A stretch of DNA of 64,000 bases. Source: Bacteroidota bacterium (GTDB lineage: Bacteria; Bacteroidota; Bacteroidia; Bacteroidales; UBA12077). The translations under genes and the position numbers were made by a program. Positions 28,922-39,000 of this stretch are shown piece after piece. Numbering within the stretch: the first letter of the stretch is position 1; each line of letters begins with the position of its first letter. The stretch is taken from positions 97,879 through 161,878 of the forward strand of contig JAHLLG010000007.1 of the NCBI GenBank assembly GCA_020444275.1, given 5' to 3'. Under the pieces are notes generated by a model. The model searched no databases and had not been told where the DNA came from. It was given only the letters and a program-made list of their open reading frames with translations.

Positions 28922-29506
28922 ATGACCAACGTAACATTTATCATCATAGAAAAATCTTACCTTATTCGAAAAGGCTTAACGAGCGTTATCGAAAAAATTC
29001 CTACTACACAAATTGTGCAACAATTTGAAACTGCAGAAGAGCTAAACGCATCAATAAATTCAGATGTAGATTTTATAATTTGTAGTCCTGATCAGGTTGT
29101 ATCCCTGTCGAAAGAATTTAAACAAAACGCTCAACTCATTTCGCTAACTGCTAAAAGTTCAAAGATAAGCGCTAAAATAAATTGGGCAGAACATATTTAC
29201 CTCGAAGACACTCAAAAGCAAATTATTAAAAAGCTGAATGATCTGATTGGGAATAAAACGCAGAAAGATTCGGTAAGTGAATTACCCGAAGAAATAAGTA
29301 AACGCGAAGCCGATATACTTAAAAATATTGCCCTGGGTTATTCAAATAAAGAAATTGCCGATAAACTTTTTATAAGCACACATACTGTAGTAACACACCG
29401 AAAAAACATAACCCGGAAACTGGGTATTAAAACCGTTCCGGGCTTAACAATTTATGCAATTTTAAATAAACTGATCGATATTAATGATAGTGGGCAGCTA
29501 ACCTAA
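28922..29506 (+). CDS. LuxR-type regulator with degenerate receiver
   Basis: The 194-residue protein has an N-terminal receiver-like fold and a C-terminal LuxR/NarL helix-turn-helix (SKREADILKNIALGYSNKEIADKLFISTHTVV, about 127-158). The position of the phospho-acceptor aspartate (VDFIICS) holds Ser, and the following region lacks the usual Thr-Lys pair arrangement, so it is probably not phosphorylated. Translationally close to the hemerythrin gene; it likely acts with it. Its stop overlaps by 4 nt the stop of the converging propeller gene. Confidence 0.88.
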   Translation: MTNVTFIIIEKSYLIRKGLTSVIEKIPTTQIVQQFETAEELNASINSDVDFIICSPDQVVSLSKEFKQNAQLISLTAKSSKISAKINWAEHIYLEDTQKQIIKKLNDLIGNKTQKDSVSELPEEISKREADILKNIALGYSNKEIADKLFISTHTVVTHRKNITRKLGIKTVPGLTIYAILNKLIDINDSGQLT

Positions 29507-32500
29507 ATTCTAACTCCCATAAATAAAACATCATCAACTTGTTGTAACCTTCCTCTCCATTCCTCAAAAGTGCTCGAAACATATTCGTTTTGAACTTCCA
29601 TAGGTTTATCGCAAACATCGGCTAGCATATTTTTAACACGATCGAGCTTAAACTTTTTACCCCTTGGTCCGCCAAACTGATCAGGATATCCATCAGAAAA
29701 CATGTAAATAATGTCGCCTTCTTTAAGCTGAAATCCCACATTTTCAAAGCGCTTTTCAGCTTTAGGATCTCCACCAATCGAGGCTTTTGTTCCTTTTACA
29801 TATTGCAACTCTTTATCCTTGTAAAGAATCAGAGGTCGCATAGCTGATGAAAAACGCATGTAATGTGTTTTAACATCTATTTCACATACTATTATATCCA
29901 TTCCGTCGTGCGCACGCTCGGCATCTATATTCTGGTTAAGCGTACTTTGAAGTTCTTTATCCAGTTGCTGTAACACTGCAGACGGCGAATCGATATCGTT
30001 ACGCAAGCAGATATCCTTAATCAATGTTGTACCAATCATCGACATAAAGGCTCCGGGCACTCCATGTCCGGTTGAGTCGGCACACACAATTAAAAACTTA
30101 TCATTGTTAACTCTGTCATACCAATAGAAATCGCCACTAACAATATCTCTTGGCTTATAATACACAAAAGCACCTGAAAAGTTCTCATTAATAGTATTTA
30201 CCGATGGTAAAATACTTTGCTGAATACGCTGCGCATAATTAATACTATCTGTTATATCGCGATTCTTAACCTCAAGAAGTTCTTTTTGCTCTACCACCTC
30301 TTTAGTTCGGGCATTCAACTCATTTTCAAGATACTCTTGCATTGCTTTCTGCTTACGTTCACGATACTTAATAATAAAAAAGATAGCACCTGCTCCTATA
30401 AGAATGGATAATGTTATAAACCACCATGTTTTCCAGAATGGGGGTTTTATGCTGATCTTAATCTCTAAAGGATTTTCAACACAGAATCCATCGGCATTGC
30501 AAGCTTTCAGGATAAAAGTATAATTTCCATCTTCGATACGAGGGTAATATACCTGCCGGTTATTAGTTATATCCGACCATTCCAAATCATACCCATCTAA
30601 CTTGTACTGATACGAAACACCCTGTGGATTTCTATAACTTAATCCAACAAAATCAATATTTAACTTGTAAATTTTATAAGGTAAATGTATTGGTTGGTTA
30701 TAATCAACAGGTTCGTCAGAAAACAGAATATTTGTAATGTTTAATTTCGGAGGATATTTATTTGCCTTTTCTTTTGTGTGATCATACATCACCAATCCAT
30801 CTGTTGTTCCTGTAAGAACAATTCCATTTGATTGTTTTAGTACCGCGTTATAATTGCAATCACCGGTAATACCAGTTTCAGTACCATAAACTTTTATGGT
30901 TCCTTTATTTACATCAATACTACTCATTCCTAAACGATGCCCAATCCACACTTTGCCTGCATCATCGGCTTCGATACTATAACAATAGTTCGATTTTAAC
31001 CCAATATCGGTAGAGTAATATTTTATACTATCTTGCTCGAATTTAAAAACTCCTTCTCCATACGTAGCTGCCCAAAGATTACCATTGATATCTTCTGTAA
31101 TCGATGTAAATTCGAAATTTATGTTACTTTCAATAGCAAAGTTCAGATCTCCTTCTAGCGTAAATATCCCCTGGCTTTTTGTAGCTATCCAAACATGGTT
31201 ATCTGAATCGATAAAAATATACTTGATATTATTATGTGGTAACCCTTGTGAGGTGTTATAAAGCTTACTCTGGTTTGTTTTTAAATCAAACTCTAAAACA
31301 CCATTTTCAGTACCTGCATAAATTTTAGAATCGGTTCCTGTTATTGTGTTTATTTTATTTCCTAACGAGTTATTCGATTTGTAAAAGGAAGTAATACGGT
31401 TCGAATTCACATCGAGCTTATAAATACCATTTTCCTCAGAGCCAATGTAAAGCGTATTATCAGGTCCAAAATATAATGCCACAATGTTATCATCTGGCAA
31501 GCCATAATTTGTACCAAGAATAGAAATATCATTGGTTTCCTTGCTGACCTTAACTAAAACACTTTCCCCACCAAGCCAAAGATCTGATTCCGATTCTTCA
31601 ATGGCCAATATGTTTCCATTAAAGTTATCCAAATTTTGAAAGTGCATGGTAAAAGCTTCATCAACCAAAAAAGCTAAACCATTGCCGTAAGTTCCAATCC
31701 AGTAATTGCCTTCCCAATCCTGAAATACTCTTTTAACAAAATTATTTGCTAAACCATTCTTTGTTGAGTAATTAATTACCTCGGAGTAACCATTTTCTTT
31801 ATCTTCAGCGGGAATTAGCTTAAAAATACCTTTGCCAAAAGTGCTTACCCAAAGTATATTTTCATTGTCTTCTAAGATCGATTGAACATTTTCATAATTT
31901 AACCCATGCTGTTCACCAATGTTTATTAACTCATACGATTCAAATTTTTCGCCCTTTTCCAATAACCGAAAAAATCCTGAATCTTCTGTTCCAATCCAAT
32001 ATACATTTTTAGTATTCCCTTTAGTAATAGATTGAACCGATATATAATCTAACTGTTCAATAGTATATTTTTTGATAAATCGGTTTTCTTTAAGTTCAAA
32101 TAAGGCTAAACCGCTAGTGGTTCCAATCAAGAATTGACTATTTCCAACAGCCAGTGTGGAATAAATTAGCTCACCTTCAAATTCATCGGTATAAAACTCA
32201 ATCTTCTTATTTTGATCTACACGAATTAAACCATTATTCTGCGAAGCAATAATAACATTTCCTTTTTGATCTTCTGTAATATCAGTAATGCTGCTACTCA
32301 CAACATCGCCGGTTTTTAAAAGCTTAAAATCTATTCCATCATAGTAAGTAATCTGTCCCGAATTATGTCCAAACCAGAGCATACCACTTTTATCGAGATA
32401 ACTTGATGTAACAAATCCATTAGTAAGTGTATCATCGGCTTCGCTTACTTTAAATTGAAACCCATCGAAACGGCATAAACCTTCACCCGTGCCAATCCAA

Positions 32501-32658
32501 ATAAAACCATTTTGATCTTCAGCAATGGTATAAACAAACGGATGACTCAAACCTTCTTCAATTCCATATTCTTTAAACTGATATACCTGACCAAAGATAT
32601 TTTGTCCGAAGAATAGAAGGATTATTGTTATGGTAATAGTTGTTTTTAAGCTTTTCAT
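29503..32658 (-). CDS. Beta-propeller sensor with SpoIIE-type phosphatase
   Basis: The 1051-residue protein has a signal peptide (about 1-23), then many two-component-regulator propeller repeats (WIGTYGNGLAFL, IWVSTFGKGIFKL, LWAATYGEGVFKF and others) to about residue 640, a Y_Y_Y domain, one membrane helix near 745-765, a coiled coil and a cytoplasmic PP2C/SpoIIE domain (about 830-1050) with metal-binding GDFYWYD and ADSTGHGVPGAFMS. It probably dephosphorylates an anti-sigma-factor antagonist in response to an outside signal. Last gene of the type IX adhesin operon, 6 nt after the gene before. Confidence 0.9.
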   Translation of the reverse strand: MKSLKTTITITIILLFFGQNIFGQVYQFKEYGIEEGLSHPFVYTIAEDQNGFIWIGTGEGLCRFDGFQFKVSEADDTLTNGFVTSSYLDKSGMLWFGHNSGQITYYDGIDFKLLKTGDVVSSSITDITEDQKGNVIIASQNNGLIRVDQNKKIEFYTDEFEGELIYSTLAVGNSQFLIGTTSGLALFELKENRFIKKYTIEQLDYISVQSITKGNTKNVYWIGTEDSGFFRLLEKGEKFESYELINIGEQHGLNYENVQSILEDNENILWVSTFGKGIFKLIPAEDKENGYSEVINYSTKNGLANNFVKRVFQDWEGNYWIGTYGNGLAFLVDEAFTMHFQNLDNFNGNILAIEESESDLWLGGESVLVKVSKETNDISILGTNYGLPDDNIVALYFGPDNTLYIGSEENGIYKLDVNSNRITSFYKSNNSLGNKINTITGTDSKIYAGTENGVLEFDLKTNQSKLYNTSQGLPHNNIKYIFIDSDNHVWIATKSQGIFTLEGDLNFAIESNINFEFTSITEDINGNLWAATYGEGVFKFEQDSIKYYSTDIGLKSNYCYSIEADDAGKVWIGHRLGMSSIDVNKGTIKVYGTETGITGDCNYNAVLKQSNGIVLTGTTDGLVMYDHTKEKANKYPPKLNITNILFSDEPVDYNQPIHLPYKIYKLNIDFVGLSYRNPQGVSYQYKLDGYDLEWSDITNNRQVYYPRIEDGNYTFILKACNADGFCVENPLEIKISIKPPFWKTWWFITLSILIGAGAIFFIIKYRERKQKAMQEYLENELNARTKEVVEQKELLEVKNRDITDSINYAQRIQQSILPSVNTINENFSGAFVYYKPRDIVSGDFYWYDRVNNDKFLIVCADSTGHGVPGAFMSMIGTTLIKDICLRNDIDSPSAVLQQLDKELQSTLNQNIDAERAHDGMDIIVCEIDVKTHYMRFSSAMRPLILYKDKELQYVKGTKASIGGDPKAEKRFENVGFQLKEGDIIYMFSDGYPDQFGGPRGKKFKLDRVKNMLADVCDKPMEVQNEYVSSTFEEWRGRLQQVDDVLFMGVRI

Positions 32659-32664
32659 AAGCTA

Positions 32665-33633
32665 TTAATTTGTTTTCTTTTTAACACCAATTGAATATTT
32701 GTACTTTGGCACACCACCAATAGGAATTGTGTAGAATGGTAGCAGCTCTCCATACTGGTTTTTTACAGAGATAACTACATTATTATTCTTTACCGGGGGA
32801 TTTTTTCTTTTGATAAACTGAAAATCGAGCGATGTATTTTTCTCTTCTTCTAAAATAACAAACTCACTTTCTGTCCATCCGTCATCACCGGAAATTTTAC
32901 ACGGCAAACCTGCTCTTCCTACAGATACAACCCGTATAATTCCATCGTTATCCCAATCGAAGTTTTTTTGTACCACCTTAATGGTTTTATCATCTATATA
33001 CGGATAGATGTGGGATACCTCATTGGGATCGTTATGCATTCTGAAACTATATTCGTAGGCAAATGCATTCGCTCCTTCAATGCGTTTATTTTCATTTTGC
33101 GATGTACTTACAAAATAGCGATACATATTTCCATCATCGCCGACAACTCCTTCGCAAATTACTTTAAAGATGTAGCCTCCGTATTTTTCGTAATACTCTC
33201 CTTCGGTTGGATTAAACGGACCAAATGTATACCAGTCTTTATCATACCTAGGGTTTTCTCCAAACACTTTCTTAGCTAAAAGATTTCCACTTTTATATTC
33301 ACCAACAGGATCTATTCCCTGTGCATCTTTGTTGGTATAACTGCCAACACCACCATAAATCGAATATTCCATTTTGGTATCCCAAAAGCCATTAATTTCA
33401 TCGTGTTCTCCTCCGCAATCGGGATCAAAAACACGAATAAATATTGGACTGGTATGTTCTGTAGGTATTAGAACAAAAAATGTTTGCGAAAAATCATCAT
33501 CGCCCCACGAAATATCAGCTTTTTTACCAAATGTCATTAAATATGGAATATTTTCATCCTCTGCAGGTACTGGTTGTGAAAAAACACTTACACTATACCA
33601 GATAATAACTAAAACGATTATCAGTTTTTTCAT
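32665..33633 (-). CDS. Secreted protein of unknown function in the type IX operon
   Basis: Start placed at the ATG at 33633, which begins the signal peptide (KKLIIVLVIIWYSVSVFSQ); a longer frame starting at 33684 would overlap the preceding gene and put a charged segment ahead of the signal. The mature protein (about 300 residues) is aromatic- and Asp/Glu-rich with FDPDCGGEHDE near residue 70, and ends with IGGVPKYKYSIGVKKK. I do not recognise a characterised family. It is encoded 19 nt after a PD40/PKD gene, so a role at the cell surface with the adhesin is inference. Confidence 0.6.
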   Translation of the reverse strand: MKKLIIVLVIIWYSVSVFSQPVPAEDENIPYLMTFGKKADISWGDDDFSQTFFVLIPTEHTSPIFIRVFDPDCGGEHDEINGFWDTKMEYSIYGGVGSYTNKDAQGIDPVGEYKSGNLLAKKVFGENPRYDKDWYTFGPFNPTEGEYYEKYGGYIFKVICEGVVGDDGNMYRYFVSTSQNENKRIEGANAFAYEYSFRMHNDPNEVSHIYPYIDDKTIKVVQKNFDWDNDGIIRVVSVGRAGLPCKISGDDGWTESEFVILEEEKNTSLDFQFIKRKNPPVKNNNVVISVKNQYGELLPFYTIPIGGVPKYKYSIGVKKKTN

Positions 33634-33652
33634 ATACTTGATTTTATTTTTG

Positions 33653-35104
33653 CTAATTTCTTCCTCTTCGACCTTTTGCTCCAACTACTACAATGTTTTT
33701 ATAAACACCTTTTTTGTCCGATTCTCCATCGCGGTCTTTTCGGCTAACAACTCCCAACTGCACAATATAGTTCCCAACTGTCGAGTAGATATGACTTACC
33801 TCAATGCCTCTTGTTTTTCGTCCGTCACCAAAATCCCAGTAGTACTGGTAGATTTCAAAATCGGTAATATTTGTTTTTCGCCCGTCAAACACAATTTCCT
33901 GACCTACCTCAACGGTATCGGGCCCATTGATGTAAACTTGTTTAATATCCTCAACTTCTAACTCGTAAGTAGCCTGAGTATAATAGGTTTCTCCAGTTAA
34001 CTTATCGATAACATTTAGCTCAAGTGTGTAATCTCCAGGTCCGCTATAACAATGATCAACCCTCAATCCTCTGGCTTTATTTCCATCACCAAACGACCAT
34101 TCGTATTCTAACATCGATGTATCAGGATTAACAGCTCCGGCTTCATAAAGTTCATAGCAATAGTTGTTTTCCTGTTGTCGTTGCGAATTTTCAAACATCG
34201 GATACAATGGTGAAAATGTATAAATATCATCTGAGGTTCTTTCTCTGTCGGAACAGAACATTCCCGTTTTTTTAAACGCATCAATAATCAGAGCAAAATC
34301 ATTATATCTCGTATTTATTGGCGGATCCATAGGTATTGGCTTATGCCATTCGCCATTCACTTTTTCCGAATAAAAAATATCTAATCGGCCAATACTTTCA
34401 TGCTCATCAGACGAAAAGTATAACCTACCCGAACTATGTATAAAAGGAAAAAACTCATTACCTGATGTATTTATACTTGGTCCTAGATTTTGAGGTGGTC
34501 CCCAATTTCCATTTTCAAGCTCACAAACATAAATATCAGTACCACCGTAACCGCCCTCCATATCTGAAACAAAATATAAAAATTGCTCATCTTCACTTAA
34601 TGATGGATGTGCAAAATTATATGCTTTATTATTATACTTAAAAGGTGTTGGATTACTCCAACCTGATCGTCTGCTATACTTAGAATAGTAAATTCCTAAC
34701 TTATTATTTTTATTAATTGAATTCCCAATTCGCTTTTTAATATCGATATTGCGTGTGAAATATATTTCTGTTCCTCGTCCGTTAAATGTTGCAGGCCCTT
34801 CGTTATAAGGTGTCATATATTCCTTTAAAAATACCTCCGGATCTCCCCATGTATTTCTTCTTCCTTCCTCAACATAATAAATATCAAGTAATGGAAGATT
34901 TTCTTTCTCATCAGAATAATTAATAAAAATCGCGTTTTTTCGGTTTGAACAAAACACTATATCTCCTCGGTAATATACCGGAGCAAACTCATCATATTTT
35001 GTAGTATTAAAAGGCAACAGGCTAATAGTATAATCCTGCGCAAAAGTAGGAAAAACCAATACCACAGCTAAAAAACAAAGTAATATGTTTGTTTTAATTT
35101 TCAT
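33653..35104 (-). CDS. PD40 propeller and PKD-repeat secreted protein
   Basis: A 483-residue protein with a signal peptide (ends PTFAQ, about residue 22), WD40-like PD40 propeller repeats (for example FLYFVSDMEGGYGGTDIYVCEL and RLYFSSDEHESIGRLDIFYSE, about 60-290), and two PKD domains with the typical YEWSFGDG and YYWDFGDG motifs. It resembles the N-terminal part of PorE/OmpA-like type IX proteins but has no OmpA domain. It begins 1 nt after the porP/sprF-like stop. A role in holding or exporting the adhesin is inference. Confidence 0.8.
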   Translation of the reverse strand: MKIKTNILLCFLAVVLVFPTFAQDYTISLLPFNTTKYDEFAPVYYRGDIVFCSNRKNAIFINYSDEKENLPLLDIYYVEEGRRNTWGDPEVFLKEYMTPYNEGPATFNGRGTEIYFTRNIDIKKRIGNSINKNNKLGIYYSKYSRRSGWSNPTPFKYNNKAYNFAHPSLSEDEQFLYFVSDMEGGYGGTDIYVCELENGNWGPPQNLGPSINTSGNEFFPFIHSSGRLYFSSDEHESIGRLDIFYSEKVNGEWHKPIPMDPPINTRYNDFALIIDAFKKTGMFCSDRERTSDDIYTFSPLYPMFENSQRQQENNYCYELYEAGAVNPDTSMLEYEWSFGDGNKARGLRVDHCYSGPGDYTLELNVIDKLTGETYYTQATYELEVEDIKQVYINGPDTVEVGQEIVFDGRKTNITDFEIYQYYWDFGDGRKTRGIEVSHIYSTVGNYIVQLGVVSRKDRDGESDKKGVYKNIVVVGAKGRRGRN

Positions 35105-35105
35105 A

Positions 35106-36077
35106 TTAAAAATACCTTGGACTTACCGCCCTAATTCTGTATTTAAATTCGTATCGTAAAATTATTTCTAGTGAGCCATTGTGTTGACCTGCCAAATCTC
35201 CGCCTGCTATATCATAAGCAACACCTGCTCTTATTTGTTCAGTTGCCTGATATTCGGCCATAAATGAATATTCATTACTCATGCGATAAGTGCCACCAAA
35301 CCACACCGCATCGTAGAAGATAAAATGCGCACCAGCATCAAATTGTAACCCATTATTTAATCGATACCGAAACAACGCTGTTGGCCTTACTCTTACTTTA
35401 TCGCTAAAGCTATATAAAAATCCGGCTGTAAACAGAAAATCGTAATTTTCAGGACTAACCGACATATTTTTTTGTGAATTCTTCACTTCGTAGGATAATA
35501 ACTTGGGTACCGATAGTCCTGCAAAAAACTGATCGGTATAATAATACACACCAACTCCGGCATTCGGAAAAACCTCAGATTCATCAACTAAATAATCATC
35601 TGTAGCTCCTTCTGGTTCAGCTACCACATCTGAATAATTCCCTTGAAAAAATGTTGCTCCAGCTCTTAAACCTAAAGATAATCTACCTTGTCCTAATTGA
35701 AATCGGAAAGCATAATTTCCATACACTTCAAAATAGTCGGTAACACCTATCTCTTCATGGAAGATAAACAATCCAGCAGCATTTTTCTCATCTTTAAATG
35801 GAGCATGACTACTCAACGTTTGTGTAACCGGAGCTCCTTCAAAACCCATCCATTGGTTTCGGTATAATATGATATTACTAAAACACTCACGGCTACCTGT
35901 ATACGCTGGATTTATAGCTAAGCCATTCACCCAGTACTGACTATAAATAGGTTCGTAGCGTTGTCCTATTTTTAAGTTTGGATCTGCTTCACTTACGTTT
36001 GGATCTACTCCCTGGGCCTTAAGCATTAATGAATTTAATGCAATCAATAAAAGTAGTATGTATTTATTTCTTAGCAT
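35106..36077 (-). CDS. PorP/SprF family type IX secretion membrane protein
   Basis: A 323-residue outer-membrane beta-barrel with signal peptide (LNSLMLKAQ) and the family start YSQYWVNGLAINPAYTG and YRNQWMGFEGAP. PorP/SprF proteins help export and anchor a partner protein with a type B C-terminal signal; the partner is encoded directly upstream. Its ATG overlaps by one base the stop of that gene. Confidence 0.9.
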   Translation of the reverse strand: MLRNKYILLLLIALNSLMLKAQGVDPNVSEADPNLKIGQRYEPIYSQYWVNGLAINPAYTGSRECFSNIILYRNQWMGFEGAPVTQTLSSHAPFKDEKNAAGLFIFHEEIGVTDYFEVYGNYAFRFQLGQGRLSLGLRAGATFFQGNYSDVVAEPEGATDDYLVDESEVFPNAGVGVYYYTDQFFAGLSVPKLLSYEVKNSQKNMSVSPENYDFLFTAGFLYSFSDKVRVRPTALFRYRLNNGLQFDAGAHFIFYDAVWFGGTYRMSNEYSFMAEYQATEQIRAGVAYDIAGGDLAGQHNGSLEIILRYEFKYRIRAVSPRYF

Positions 36078-39000
36078 TAATATCTTTTTAATACAATAAA
36101 CCCTTTATGCGTTTGGGCAACACCATCGTCAGTTACAATTAGTATATAATAGTAAGTATCTTCGGGTAAGTCTTTTTCATCTTCGTTTTTACCATCCCAA
36201 CCCATTTCAACTTCAGCACCCTTTTTATTATAAACTTCTGTTCCCCAACGATTATAAATTATTAATTGCTTTTCATCCGAATTTTCGATTCCATTAAATT
36301 TAAGATAATCGTTTACTCCATCACCATTAGGTGTAAATCCTGTTGGAGTAAATAACTCCTGTAAACGGATGGAAACATTAACTGTAGTATCTTCACATTC
36401 GCGTTTACTTATGGTCCATGTAACCGAAATTTGATTTTGTCCCTGATCGTTTAAGTCTGTTAGGGTTGTTTCCAAACTATTTTCTGTTTCAGAAAAGTTA
36501 CCTCCTCCTAAAAGCATTTCCCACAAGCTGGTAAGTTCATACTGATCAGGATTTATATAACTGCCCTTTAAAGTAACTGAATCGACAAAATACAAGATCG
36601 TATCTTGCGGATTTACATAGATATTGTAGGGTCGTTCGTAAAAATCAACATCAACGGTATCTTGATCTTCGCACTGCCAGTTAATCTCTTTCCACTCAAA
36701 TTTATATTGAGCAGCTGTATCAACAGTTACTATGGCATTGGATGCATTAACATCATCAAATGTTGAGTTTCCAAGAGTGGACACCTGCGACCAATAACCT
36801 GTCCCTAAGGTTGGCGTTGCCGATAGTTGATAACTTAATTCACAATTTTCATCGGGGCTACTACCTGCATCAGCAACAGGATTACCATAAACATGGATTT
36901 TGGTTAAGCCTGTCATATCAGTTGCTTCACAGCCATTATCATCTGTAACAGCTATAACTGTATAATCATATATCTCACTTTCACTTGTTGTTTCTGGAGA
37001 AACTAAGGGATTATACTGTGTGTCATTAATCGGATTGGATGTAAAGTCATTAAATCCATCATTATACGTTATAATGTATGGTATTTTACCTTCGGTAATA
37101 TCTATATCCAAAGTTTTTTCTTCTCCGCTACAAACAGAATCTTCCAAATTTTGAATAGTAGCTACAGGTAATACATAAATATTTACACGTACTGTATCTG
37201 AGATGCTTGAACAGCAATCATCCAAACCTGAAAAAACTTTTCTTCTAAAATAAGTTGTGTCGGTTAACGCTACCGGCTGGTAATCTTTACTAGTTGCATT
37301 TGAAGAAATATCAGTCCATGAAATTGCATCGGCACTTTTCTGCCATTGATATGAGTACGACCCAGCACCAGCACCTCCGGTAGGTTCAGAGGCAATAATT
37401 TGCTGTGGAGGTGTTCCGTAACAAGTATAAATTACGGGTTCTGTAGTAATCGTATCATCAGTAATTAAAGGCAGCACATTCACTTTATGCGGATCGCTAA
37501 AATCTTCACAATCATCAGATATGATAACGCGACGATAATACATGGTTTCTACTAAATTGGAAGGTGCCAAATCTTTTCTTGTCGAATCTATATATTCCCA
37601 TGACCCACTTTCGGTTTTTTTCTGCCAATTAATACTATCGGTACCTAAACCTAAACCACCCTCATGTACTTCCCCAATAATAACATCGGGTATTTGCCCA
37701 TAACAAATTTCCTGATCATCTGATAAGACATTATTTGAAATCTGCGGCAACCCAACAATCTCTACATAACTTGTTGTATCGTAACACGCACCCGATTGAA
37801 CTATTCTACGAACAAGCGTTGTGTCGGAAACCGTACCATGTAAATACGTTGTATCGTTAAGGGCATTGTCTGTTGTCCAGCTTTGTTCATCGAAACTATA
37901 TTGCCAGGTATAATTGTAATCGCTATAATTACCACCGGTTACAATTGCACTTGTTCCTGTAATCGTATCAGCCTCGTTACCAATGCAAATTACAGTGTCG
38001 TCACCAAAAATCTGATTGTTGACTATGTTGTTTTGAATAATAATTTCTACACTGTTTCCATAATCTGTAATAGTGCCAGACGTAACTACTCTTCTGTAAA
38101 AAATTGTATCGCTTAAAATTGGTGGTTGAAAGTCTCTGCTATTAGCATCAGTAATATTAGTCCATGAACTAACTTCTCCATCAGGACTTTCCTGCCACTG
38201 ATAAGTATATGTTCCATTTCCACCTCGAGGTTCCGATCCTGAAATTAATTCTGGAACTGAATTCATACAAACCTCTTGATCAGAAGAAATATTATTAAAT
38301 AAAAAACCGGTTAAACGTATTTTTCTATTAATATTCAAACCACCTTTAGTACCATTCCTTGCTTTTCTTGACTCAAAAACATACGGTAAATACTCTTCTA
38401 CAAATCCTTTTGAACCTCCCAAAAAGATCTGTTCAGTCAACGAAAATGGAATAGGATTTTTTACTATTAAAACTCCTCCGCCTCCGCCTCCGCCTGGACC
38501 TGCAATACCGTCAGTTTTAACTAAACCTCCTGATCCACCTTTAACTGAAAAGTCAACAGTTCCATGAATTGAATCTACATCGAATACAATTGATCCACCT
38601 GCACCACCACCACCACCAGAAGCTATTGCAACTTCTGTTACACTTTCTCCATCAGCAATTATCGCATTACTATTTCCTTTAACATTTTTAGCAATTAAAA
38701 CAACAATACCTCCACCATTACCTCCACGTGTCGCTTTTCTTGAAATATCCGTATAAGTACCTGATCCACCACCTCCTCCTAGAAAGAAAATTGTATCTTC
38801 TTCTATGCTATTTGTAATACTTCCTCCGTCAAATCCACCTAGTGAATTCCACTGGCTACTTCCGTCATAAAAATAATCTGGATTATCTTCATAGGCTGGA
38901 GTATAACTGCATGTAGCCGTGTCCTCTTCACCTCCATATCCACCATTTCCATAATTACCACCTCCTCCGCCTCCTGAGAATCTGGCATTTCCACCGCCTC

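Noticed and set aside
33374..33961. 195-codon plus-strand open frame
   Set aside because: It lies antisense to the end of the PD40/PKD gene and the start of the secreted protein gene, with low-complexity Ser/Phe-rich translation; the minus-strand genes have signal peptides and domains.
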